NCBI GenBank assembly: GCA_017633255.1
Contig: JAGBPS010000002.1
Location: forward strand, 1-64,000
DNA from: Bacteroidales bacterium
GTDB taxonomy: Bacteria > Bacteroidota > Bacteroidia > Bacteroidales > WCHB1-69
Direction: 5' to 3'
DNA length: 64,000 nt
Shown here piece after piece: positions 49,188 through 57,920 of the stretch. The position numbers were made by a program, and so were the translations under genes. The notes beneath the pieces are model-generated. The model searched no databases. It saw only the letters and a list, made by a program, of their open reading frames with translations, and was not told the DNA's origin. How positions within the stretch are numbered: the stretch's first letter is position 1; each line of letters opens with the position of its first letter.

Positions 49188-52100
49188 TTAATCGCGGACA
49201 CAACGGACGGAGTAACCTGCATAATTGATACTGCTACCTCTTAAAATGTTGGTGTTGTTGTATTGGATATTCTGAGAGTATGCATCGGAGCCACTAGTGC
49301 CAGAAGTAGTGTTTGGCGTAGCACTCCAGAAATAAGCGCGATTTCCAAAATAGTATGCGGAACCACTGTTGTTGGCACCAGCGGGAAGAACTGAAAAACC
49401 GGTTGTATTATTAGTACTCGGATTGTTTCCCACGGCACAAGGATTGTTGCTGTTAATCCATACCAAGCTATCAGACAAGGCTTTCGCAATATTGTTTGTA
49501 TTATCATGGCATAGATACTGGCTTTGACTACTCACATATTCTGTCAGCTGTGTCCATTCCGCATCGCTGGGTACATGCCAGCCGTCTGGACATATTCCCT
49601 GAACACCGCTGGGATTGCTTGCGCTGCCATTTGATCCGTGCAGTACCGCAGCCAAGTTGTACAGATAACCGTAAGTGGGTACATTGGAACTGTTGTTGCC
49701 GGGATAATAAAGACGAGGATATGAAGGAACGGCACCAGCGCCTAATGCAATTTCTTCACCGTTTGAATAATGTGTGGTTCGCAGATTCTCCTTCATCCAG
49801 CATTGTAGTCCGATTTGCACAGTGTTATAGGTGTTGCTGTCATAATCCATCACTGTGGCTGTATTGATACAGGGTTGCCCGTCAACTGCACTTGTGACGA
49901 AAACTTTTTGTTGGCCATAGGCTGTTCCGCCACCGTTAGTGGCAAAAGCTCTAACATAATAAGCGGTGTTGGGAATCAAGCCAGTCATCACACAAGTGAA
50001 ATCGGTTTGCGAGGAAGTGTCTATGGTGATATTGTCATTTATTGTCGGATTTTGTGAAACGCTCCAGCAGATGCCTTTGTTTATCAATGCTCCGCCACCA
50101 TCGGAGGTGACAATACCGCCACAAGTGGCTATACTGTCTTGGATATAGGAAATTGTTTTTGTGGTTATTGTTGGGGTGTTTAATGTAATAAAGCTTACCT
50201 GGTCACCGTAAGCAATACCAGAACTGTTAGTGGCGTATGCACGCACATAATACTGTGTATTCAAGTTCAGTCCTGTCATGATAATGGTGAATGCGCCAAA
50301 ACCTGTGTCGCCGGCAGGAATACTGTCAGCGAGGTGGCTGTCGGCGATAGTTGGGATTTGTGAGGTGCTCCAGCAAATACCACGGGAGATAATATCCGAC
50401 ACTCCCGTAGCCAGTACTTCTCCATCTACTGTAGCAGAATAAAAAGATATGTCATACACGCTCGTATTAGCCAAGGAGGGAATTGTTAGCGTAGTGAAAG
50501 AGATTTGGTTGCTGTAGGCTGTACCTATGGCATTAGTGGCGAAAGCCCGGACATAATAGGTGGTCCCAGGAGTCAATCCGGATAAATGTGCTCTATTGCC
50601 TATAGAAGGACCTGCAACCACATTGTCGTTAAGAGTGGGGTTTGGGGAAGTATTGTAACAGACACCCCAAGAAGTGATGGTCACGCCGCCTTGGGAGATA
50701 ATGTTGATAGGACAATAGGCAGAAGTACTTGATATGCCAATGGCGGAGTCAAGTGTTACTGTGGGAACAGTTTTTGTGGTGAAGGATTTTTGGGCACCAT
50801 AGGAAGTCCCTACGCTATTAGTTGCGTAAGCTCGTACGTAATAGTTAGTGTTAGGTGAGAGTCCTGTCATTATACTGGAAAACATGCCTGTGCCTGAACT
50901 GTCAATTGTGTGACTGTCCGTAATGGTAGGTCCTTCTGAAGTACTCCAGCATATACCACGGGCGGTCACGGGAGATCCTCCATCGGAAACCACAGTTCCT
51001 CCGCAGGTGGCTGTACTGTCCAGAATGTTTAAGACATTATAGGTTGACACTGTTGGTTTGTTAAATGTTGTGAAAGACATTTGTGCACCATATACAGTTC
51101 CGGCAGCATTGGTGGCGTATGCTCTCATAAAATAGGTTGTATTGGGAACCAAGCCTGTCATTTGACCGGAAAAGACACCTAACCCCGTACCGCAAGAAAG
51201 ATGGTCATTCTCTATGGTGGGATATGTACTTCTACTCCAACATAATCCTCTTTCTGTCACGGGAACCCCTCCAAGAAAAGTCACTTCGCCGCTACCAACG
51301 GCTGTGGAATCTAAAATGTCTATTACAGCAGTAGTGCTCACCCTCGGTGCCTCTGCCCGTACGCAACGTACAGACATTCCATAGGCTTTGTCTCCGGAAG
51401 GATTCCATTCCACAGTATCGTTGTCATAATTCAAAGCATAGTAATGAGCGTTGTTGTTGTCGTAAGAGGTGGCTGTCCAGAATTTGGCATAAGTGCCGAA
51501 TTCGGAGGATGTTCCGTTTGCATAACCTGCAGGCAGGGCAGAGAAACCGCTAATGTTGTTTTGCGACAAATCATTACCTACTGCACACGGGTTGGAAGAA
51601 ATATTCCAGGAGGTGTCGGTTGACGCCAAAGCTTTGGCAATATTGCTGGGATTTCCTCCACACAAATATCCCTCCAATCCGCTCATATAGTCGGTCAGCT
51701 GGTCCCATTCCGCTTTGCTGGGGACATGCCATCCGGAAGGGCAAATGCCTTGAATCTCGCTTGGATTTGTTGAACTTCCAGAACCGGATCCTACAACGGC
51801 ATTCCAATTGTACAGATAGCCGTATGCACCACTATTATTTGGAAATTCGGTTACATAATAATGCGCTGCTGAAGGGTCAATGACATTACTTAAACTTATG
51901 GCTCCACCTGAAATGTAATGGGTAGTCCGTAGGTTCTCCTTTAACCAACACTGATTTCCGATTTGGACAGTATGATATTCATTGCCGTCATAGTCAGTTA
52001 CAGTCGCAACACCAGGACAGGGTGTAAATGTCTCGGGTAAGACCGATGTTATCGTAGTTCCCCCATTAAAAGTCAGTTCCCATTCGGTGATCCAGCCGTT

Positions 52101-53702
52101 GTCACTGGCCCAACCGTCAATAATGGAAATAGACCAGGTTCCATTTATTGGACATCCAATAAGCTGGGAGAAAGGTTGGTCGGGACGGTAAACATTGGTC
52201 ATATTGGCCATGTTGGTAGAGTCCACTTTGGCATTTGCTCCTGTTCCTGTCATGTTCACATTTTCGTATATATATCCCGATCCATTGGCATATACATAGC
52301 CATTATTCGTATTGTTTGACCAGCAGTAATTCCATGGTGTTCCCATGGGATTAGTGGCTTCGTCGCATTGATTACTGCCAGAGGTAGTGTTGGCAACACC
52401 GAAGTCAGCTCCGGAATATATTCCGACAGTAGTTTGCCATCCCCATGGGGTGGGAATCGCTGCTGAACAGTCGGTTGCTCCGTATGAGCCTGCGTATTTA
52501 TTCAGAATCTTCACCATTTGGCCGTTGGGACAGGTTAAGGCAATGTATAGATCACCAATGCAGGAATGTTCTAATTTTAATCGAACATAAGCAATGTCAT
52601 CGGCACTTTGCAGGGTGGCGGAATCGGGAAAATTGTTGATGTTTATCGAAGAAGTGTATGCGCAATCGTTTCCGCAATACACACCATCGGGAATGAAAGC
52701 GGTATCGATTTGAGTGTAAGAGTTGGTCATGCAGAAACGGAACTCGTTACCGTAGATTGTGCCTCCACTGTTAGTGGCAAAAGCCCGAAGATAATAGACA
52801 TTACGGGGATTCAGTCCCGTCAGTACGCTCGAGAAACTGCCTATGCCGCTTCCTTCCAGAATGTAATCATTCATTTTACTGGGATGAGGATTTGTTCCCC
52901 AACAGAAGCCTCGTTCTGTTACTCCTTCTCCGGATTGTACCGTACCATAACAGTGTATCTCATTGCCGTTAAGTATTACCGTGTCAGTCATGACAGTGAT
53001 GGGTGTAGGAGGTGGGGTGATTTCAAATCTTAATGTCAGGTCTTCACTTATATACTGAACCTGTGTGATTATATCGCTTTGTAGCCATTCACCCTGAATT
53101 TCTGCATAACCCGTATAGCGCATCTCATCTCCCAATTCAAAATAGTGAACAGATGTGCTTTTGAGGTCAATCTTGGCTGATTCCTTCATGTTACCGGCAT
53201 ACATTATCCTATCCGAACCTGCATGACCCTTGTTTACCATTTTTAAACTGCGGGTTCCGTTGTCACTGGAAACTTGCAAAATGTATATTTGTGGGGTGGT
53301 CAGGGAAATGTCAAACAAGTTGTCTCCAGCAATGAGATTTCCGTTGTATTCGGCGCATTTTTTACCGTTGATGTCCACCAACAACATCCTTACCGTCTCT
53401 TCTTTGGAGGCAAAGATATTCACCCTGGTATTGCCGTTGAATGGGTTGGGCATTACCTGCATTTCCTTATCCAGCGAATGCTCATTAATCCCTACTCCGA
53501 TATTCATGGTATAGATGGTGTCAGGGAAGATGATGGTTTCTGACCACTCACGAGTGAGATTTTCAATGGTGACATTATCGAGTCTCACATATTTATTATA
53601 CTGGTCAACCCCAGTAAAAACCAATGATATGGAATTTTGTGCAACGACGCTTGACAGCATCACAAAACAAAGAGTGGAAATTAAAAAAAGTCTTTTTTTC
53701 AT
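49188..53702 (-). CDS. Giant FISUMP surface protein: sorting-like module, P-domain, six Fn3-like repeats, two FISUMP domains
   Basis: 1504 residues. Signal peptide (1-21); shared N-terminal domain (ISLVFTGVDQYNKYVRLDNVTIENLT); sorting-like module (MPNPFNGNTRVNIF ... QIYILQVSSDNGTRSLKMV, about 83-160); a first Fn3-like repeat (about 235-325); a proprotein-convertase P-domain (about 330-550, IAYVRLKLEHSCIGDLYIALTCPNG ... GTWSISIIDGWASDNGWITEWELTF); FISUMP domain 1 (about 560-780); five more Fn3-like repeats with the signature ERG[LI]CWS...TYYVRAYATN (about 785-1270); FISUMP domain 2 (about 1275-1504, ending GYSVRCVRD). Probably surface-exposed; adhesive or structural role inferred. Followed in tandem by its paralogue. 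Confidence 0.88.
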   Translation of the reverse strand: MKKRLFLISTLCFVMLSSVVAQNSISLVFTGVDQYNKYVRLDNVTIENLTREWSETIIFPDTIYTMNIGVGINEHSLDKEMQVMPNPFNGNTRVNIFASKEETVRMLLVDINGKKCAEYNGNLIAGDNLFDISLTTPQIYILQVSSDNGTRSLKMVNKGHAGSDRIMYAGNMKESAKIDLKSTSVHYFELGDEMRYTGYAEIQGEWLQSDIITQVQYISEDLTLRFEITPPPTPITVMTDTVILNGNEIHCYGTVQSGEGVTERGFCWGTNPHPSKMNDYILEGSGIGSFSSVLTGLNPRNVYYLRAFATNSGGTIYGNEFRFCMTNSYTQIDTAFIPDGVYCGNDCAYTSSININNFPDSATLQSADDIAYVRLKLEHSCIGDLYIALTCPNGQMVKILNKYAGSYGATDCSAAIPTPWGWQTTVGIYSGADFGVANTTSGSNQCDEATNPMGTPWNYCWSNNTNNGYVYANGSGYIYENVNMTGTGANAKVDSTNMANMTNVYRPDQPFSQLIGCPINGTWSISIIDGWASDNGWITEWELTFNGGTTITSVLPETFTPCPGVATVTDYDGNEYHTVQIGNQCWLKENLRTTHYISGGAISLSNVIDPSAAHYYVTEFPNNSGAYGYLYNWNAVVGSGSGSSTNPSEIQGICPSGWHVPSKAEWDQLTDYMSGLEGYLCGGNPSNIAKALASTDTSWNISSNPCAVGNDLSQNNISGFSALPAGYANGTSSEFGTYAKFWTATSYDNNNAHYYALNYDNDTVEWNPSGDKAYGMSVRCVRAEAPRVSTTAVIDILDSTAVGSGEVTFLGGVPVTERGLCWSRSTYPTIENDHLSCGTGLGVFSGQMTGLVPNTTYFMRAYATNAAGTVYGAQMSFTTFNKPTVSTYNVLNILDSTATCGGTVVSDGGSPVTARGICWSTSEGPTITDSHTIDSSGTGMFSSIMTGLSPNTNYYVRAYATNSVGTSYGAQKSFTTKTVPTVTLDSAIGISSTSAYCPINIISQGGVTITSWGVCYNTSPNPTLNDNVVAGPSIGNRAHLSGLTPGTTYYVRAFATNAIGTAYSNQISFTTLTIPSLANTSVYDISFYSATVDGEVLATGVSDIISRGICWSTSQIPTIADSHLADSIPAGDTGFGAFTIIMTGLNLNTQYYVRAYATNSSGIAYGDQVSFITLNTPTITTKTISYIQDSIATCGGIVTSDGGGALINKGICWSVSQNPTINDNITIDTSSQTDFTCVMTGLIPNTAYYVRAFATNGGGTAYGQQKVFVTSAVDGQPCINTATVMDYDSNTYNTVQIGLQCWMKENLRTTHYSNGEEIALGAGAVPSYPRLYYPGNNSSNVPTYGYLYNLAAVLHGSNGSASNPSGVQGICPDGWHVPSDAEWTQLTEYVSSQSQYLCHDNTNNIAKALSDSLVWINSNNPCAVGNNPSTNNTTGFSVLPAGANNSGSAYYFGNRAYFWSATPNTTSGTSGSDAYSQNIQYNNTNILRGSSINYAGYSVRCVRD

Positions 53703-53765
53703 TATATTTGTTTTATTGTTTTTGTAAATTCATTTATTGTCTTATTGCAGCCTTTTATCCAGTTA

Positions 53766-56141
53766 TTAGTTTCTGACACATCTGACGCTCAAAGGATAAG
53801 ACTTGAACATGGAATTAAATACACCTGTTGTGCTGATATCGGGCCACATGTGGAGAATCGGGAAACAGGATACCTTGTCGCTTGTACTGTTGTTGGAGGT
53901 CCAGAATAGTGTGCAATAGCCTATCGGGTAAGTGGCAGAATGTACACCTGCCGGCCGTGCGGAAAAGCCTGTTAGATCGTTTGTCGATACTTCATTTCCC
54001 GGTGCGCAAGCAGTACTTGAACTTCTCCAATCTGTGGTCGAGGAAGCCAATGCTTTGGCAATATAGCTTGTGTTATCGCCACAGTGATAGCTGCTTTGAC
54101 TTTCCACATAGTTTCGCAAGGTGTTCCATTCAGCCAGACTGGGCAAATGCCAACCGTTGGGACAGATGCCTTGTATTGTCGTTGTTTCTGTTGTGGGGAC
54201 ATTATATGCTGCGGCATGCCAATTATAGTGGTATCCATATACTTGGATATCCCCGTATGCATATCTGTATTTTTCCGGATACACTGACATGTTGTCGGTA
54301 TAAACCGGTATTTCTTCCCCGTTGGGATAATGTGTTGTCCTTAAATTCTCTTTCATCCAACATTGTGTGCCTAATCTTACCATGTGATACACATTGCCGT
54401 CATAATCCGTAAGCGTGGAATTACATGCCGTATCCAAAGCGGTAAAGCTTCGCTCCTCGCCATACCCAATGCCGAGTGCATTGATGGCATAACAACGGTA
54501 ATAATATGTTTGTCCTGGTGTCAAGGAACTTGCTGTGACAGAGAAGGTTCCCGTGCTAGCTCCTTCCACAGCGTGTGGACCGTTCACATCCGGATTAGGA
54601 TTGACACCCCAGCAAACACCACGTTCAGTCACAGCAGAATACCCGTCGTGAATAACATGTCCATAACAAATTGCCGAGTCGGAGGTGATAAATACCCTGC
54701 TGTCGGTGGATACTTCTGGAATAGTGAGCACATGGTAGATGGTGTCAATTCTGTTGCCGAAAACAAGTTCTGCCTCTTCCAAATATCCGTTATCACCGGA
54801 ATTACCATCTATGATTTGTATGTTCCATGTTCCATTTAGAGGGCATCCTATAAGTTTGGAGAAAGAATCGTCGGGTTTGTAGATATTCGTCATATTGGCC
54901 ACGTCGGAGGAATCCACATACTTGTCATTTGTGTTCCCGTGTGGATTTTCGACAGTAATATGATTACACAATTCATACACATGTGAGTTCCCGCAGGCAT
55001 ATTGATATCCCTGTGTGGTATCATTCGACCAACAATAATTCCAGCATTCGCCTATGGGATTATCTGCGGGGTCGCACAGGTGGTAATTGCTATTGCTACT
55101 GTTATAACAGCCAAAATAAGCTTGGGAAGCGGATACCCCCTGCCAACCTATTTCCGTATTGGGAATGCTCGATTGGCAATTATTCCCATTATTGCCTTTC
55201 CTCAGAATGGTTGCGTACTGACCATTGGGGCAAACAAGGGATATCCATAAGTCAGAGATAAAGGAATGCTCCATTTTTAGGCGAACAAACGCAATATCCT
55301 CTTCACTTTGTATAGTATCAGTATAATTAAATTCATGAACATCAAATGTCCTATACAAAAAACAACCTCCTATACAATTACCATAAACAGGTATATAAAG
55401 AGTGCTATCATTAATGTAGTTATACAGATTTTCAAGGGTCATCCATGCCGGAAATACCAGTTCAATATTTGCATCCTCATTTACGGTTTGTTCTATAGTG
55501 TTACTTGCCAAAAAGGTATCAAGTCTTACATATCCTGTAAATCGCATCAAATCCCCTTCATTAAAAGGATATTCCATCACCCCTTTACCAGACTCTACTT
55601 TCAACTCAACGTCAATTGTGGAACTTTCATATTCTATTCGATTGTTGCCCTTTGAAGATAGATTGACCATTTTGATGCTGGCTCTTTCTTTTGAGCCACG
55701 TACACTGAGTACATACGATTGAGCAGTTCCCAATGTGAGTCTGAAAACATGATTGCCAGCCGTCAAGCTACGGGAGTCCCGCAATACCAAACGTCCGTTG
55801 ATGTCATAAATATTAATATTTACATCATCATTATATGGAAGATGTATGGAGAAACGTGTGCTCCCATCAAAGGGGTTGGGTATATTTTGAGACAAGGTCA
55901 ATCCCGTTGATTCTGGTGTTGACGGATTATGATCCTCAATACCCACGTAGGTCAGCTCCAATGTGGTGTCAGGATAATATATCGTTTGGGTCCAGTCTTG
56001 CGTCACATTGTGGATGTCCACATGATGAAGCGTCACATGCTGGTCTAATACGTCTTTCCCTGTGAATGACAGGTGAATCTGTGCGAAAAGGGCTGGCAAA
56101 GCCAGTAACTCGATAAAAACAAGAAGCAGAAATTTTTTCAT
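53766..56141 (-). CDS. FISUMP surface protein with sorting-like module and P-domain
   Basis: 791 residues. Signal peptide (1-20, LFAQI); shared N-terminal domain (HLSFTGKDVLDQHVTLHHVDIHNVTQDW); sorting-like module (NIPNPFDGSTRFSIHL ... SYVLSVRGSKERASIKMVN, about 88-165); P-domain (about 250-465, IAFVRLKMEHSFISDLWISLVCPNG ... GTWNIQIIDGNSGDNGYLEEAELVF); one Fn3-like repeat (about 475-570); C-terminal FISUMP domain (LTDYDGNVYHMVRLGTQCWMKENLRTTHY ... YPLSVRCVRN). It is 63 bp upstream of the giant paralogue on the same strand, probably one transcript. Many Cys in the P-domain suggest disulfides. Confidence 0.88.
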   Translation of the reverse strand: MKKFLLLVFIELLALPALFAQIHLSFTGKDVLDQHVTLHHVDIHNVTQDWTQTIYYPDTTLELTYVGIEDHNPSTPESTGLTLSQNIPNPFDGSTRFSIHLPYNDDVNINIYDINGRLVLRDSRSLTAGNHVFRLTLGTAQSYVLSVRGSKERASIKMVNLSSKGNNRIEYESSTIDVELKVESGKGVMEYPFNEGDLMRFTGYVRLDTFLASNTIEQTVNEDANIELVFPAWMTLENLYNYINDSTLYIPVYGNCIGGCFLYRTFDVHEFNYTDTIQSEEDIAFVRLKMEHSFISDLWISLVCPNGQYATILRKGNNGNNCQSSIPNTEIGWQGVSASQAYFGCYNSSNSNYHLCDPADNPIGECWNYCWSNDTTQGYQYACGNSHVYELCNHITVENPHGNTNDKYVDSSDVANMTNIYKPDDSFSKLIGCPLNGTWNIQIIDGNSGDNGYLEEAELVFGNRIDTIYHVLTIPEVSTDSRVFITSDSAICYGHVIHDGYSAVTERGVCWGVNPNPDVNGPHAVEGASTGTFSVTASSLTPGQTYYYRCYAINALGIGYGEERSFTALDTACNSTLTDYDGNVYHMVRLGTQCWMKENLRTTHYPNGEEIPVYTDNMSVYPEKYRYAYGDIQVYGYHYNWHAAAYNVPTTETTTIQGICPNGWHLPSLAEWNTLRNYVESQSSYHCGDNTSYIAKALASSTTDWRSSSTACAPGNEVSTNDLTGFSARPAGVHSATYPIGYCTLFWTSNNSTSDKVSCFPILHMWPDISTTGVFNSMFKSYPLSVRCVRN

Positions 56142-56731
56142 TGTTTTTTTATTTATGTGAAGGTATTATGTTTCGTCGCTACAAAGTTACTATTTTTCAG
56201 TATATGTTATGGTTGTCTACATGAAAAAAAAGAAAATCCCATCCATATTTCGTCAAGTTTTCGTCCATATTTCGTCCTAATGTGCAGATATACAACAATT
56301 TACCCCCCCCCCTGGGATTTTTCACATTTTTTTAATGATTTCTTTTGTGTTTTTTCACTGAAAAATGAGTTTTTTGGACGAAAAATGGACGAAAAAGAGG
56401 ATGACTTTTGCTCTTTTTGGAAGAAAATGGTGAGTGCATTGCATTTTTTGCTTTTTTTTGTCGGTGTTTACATCATCATGTTGTCGATGTGTCTGATTTC
56501 TCATTGCAAAAATACAATCAGTTTGCGGACTATTTAATCCCTCACAAGCAAAATATGAACCCTCCTGGCCAAAATATGACAAATGGTTGGAATCGTTCTT
56601 TTGAAAAATGGGTGTAAAATACTTATAATTAAGATTTTATTAAATTCGGCACATGTATGTTTGCGAGGGATAAAAAGTCGTTTGTGAGGGATTAAATTGA
56701 TTTTTGGAAGGAAATGTGTCGCAAAAATGAC
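56142..56731. other. Intergenic region with C10 tract and long inverted repeat
   Basis: 590 bp between divergent genes without a convincing ORF. A run of ten C (56303-56312) is followed by TGGG. Arms TTTTCGTCCATATTTCGTCC (56258-56277) and 56376-56395 form an inverted repeat with one mismatch in 20 and a 98-bp spacer. GAGGGATTAAATT occurs near 56690 with GAGGGATAAAAAG at 56664 as a degenerate direct repeat. The FISUMP operon promoter should be here, but no clear TAnnTTTG is visible on the minus strand. Confidence 0.6.
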
Positions 56732-56739
56732 TATCTTTG
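56732..56739 (+). promoter_or_regulatory. Promoter element TATCTTTG
   Basis: TATCTTTG lies 25 bp before the ATG of the broken regulator gene, so the promoter remains intact. Confidence 0.6.
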
Positions 56740-56764
56740 TCGCTGTATTCAATACAAAAACGCT

Positions 56765-57856
56765 ATGAAAAATTGGAAAACAGTTGTCATCATTCTGCTC
56801 AATGTTCTGTTTTGTGCTATAACGTTGTGGCTTTTTGTCAGGAACTCATTTCTGCGGCCGAGTGCCGGTAGCAATCACAAGGAGATCCTCTCGTGTTTAC
56901 TATTATTAGGAACACTGTATCTCAATTACTTTTTGCTTTATCCGAGGCTTTGCCAAAGATATTCGCACATGGTCTATTGGATAGTGGTATCGCTCAGTGC
57001 TTTGCTAACAGCTTTTATAGATATGGCCATTGCCTATCCTTATATTGTATCAACAAATGCTAAAGTTTTTGAAGAAATTTTTGAGTTTGTAAGCCCATTT
57101 GAATTTTACTCATCAATTTTTTCCTTGATTGCAGGACGTAATCTTGCATTGAATTTTTTACCTTTCTTGCTCAGAGAGCGGCAGCATTACCAGCAGTCGC
57201 TGGAAAAAGAGGTGAAGATTGTTTACCGGGATGTTCGGATGCTTGATGTTGTTGATGAACACAACGATATACAGTTGGTTCCCATCGAAGACATTTTCTA
57301 TTGTCACCAGCAGGGAAACTTCACTGAAATCCATACAGTGCAAAACAGGAAATATACTCGTCTGGGTTCCATGAGGCATCTTTAACAGTTGTTCGGAGAG
57401 GAGGATTTCATTCGCCTGACGGCAACCGTGCTGGTGCCCTTCCGTTATGTTGAGTCGTGTCAGGGGGATATGGTGGTGATGCAAAAGATGCCATGGGAAA
57501 ATGAACCCACCGCTTTCAAGTTGGAAGCCAAAACCAAAGAGGAGATTGCCCAAAGGATAATGGAAAGTCTTCAGAGTGAAATAGCTGAAATAAGCGACGA
57601 AAATATCCCCGAGGAAATAGTCCGCCCGAAAGCCAGGCGAAAACCGGCCACACCTCCCGAAGAAAAAATCAATGAGGTGCTTTCTTGCATTGAAAAGCAT
57701 CCGAATTGTAATTCAGCGGATATTATCGCCGAGACCGGTTTCTGACAAAGCACTGTGGAACGCTGCCTCTTTGAACTCAAAAAGCAGGGTCGCGTGGAAT
57801 ATGTAGGGAGCAAGAAAACGGGAGGGTACCGGGTGGTACTCCCCTTGAGCACGTAG
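56765..57856 (+). pseudogene. LytTR-like membrane regulator interrupted by two in-frame stop codons
   Basis: One continuous reading frame from ATG 56765 to TAG 57854-57856, interrupted by TAA at 57383-57385 and TGA at 57743-57745. The N-terminal part has four hydrophobic segments (VVIILLNVLFCAITLWLFV; EILSCLLLLGTLYLNYFLLYP; VYWIVVSLSALLTAFIDMAI; FSLIAGRNLALNFLPFLL). A LytTR-like DNA-binding region follows (DIQLVPIEDIFYCHQQGNFTEIHTVQNRKYTRLGSMRHL, then after the stop FIRLTATVLVPFRYVESCQGD), then a linker and a winged-helix end (CIEKHPNCNSADIIAETGF, stop, STVERCLFELKKQGRVEYVGSKKTGGYRVV). Each stop is one base from a sense codon (GAA and GGA). The final stop lies in a GCACGTAGTGC hairpin repeat. 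Confidence 0.8.
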
Positions 57857-57920
57857 TGCGAAACTCCCCTCGAGCGGAGCGAGACTCCCCTTTGACGCAC
57901 GTAGTGCGTCACTCCCCTTC
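57840..57920. repeat. CTCCCCTT-spaced hairpin cluster
   Basis: ACTCCCCTTG-type spacers alternate with cores GCAC-GTA-GTGC, CTCGAGCGGAGCGAG and GACGCAC-GTA-GTGCGTC. The block supplies the stop codon of the broken regulator on one side and reaches the end of the GH20 gene on the other. Confidence 0.75.

Noticed and set aside
56157-56537. 126-residue open frame between the FISUMP and regulator genes
   Set aside because: It spans the C10 tract and the inverted repeat, has low-complexity Phe/Cys-rich sequence, and no promoter or family resemblance.
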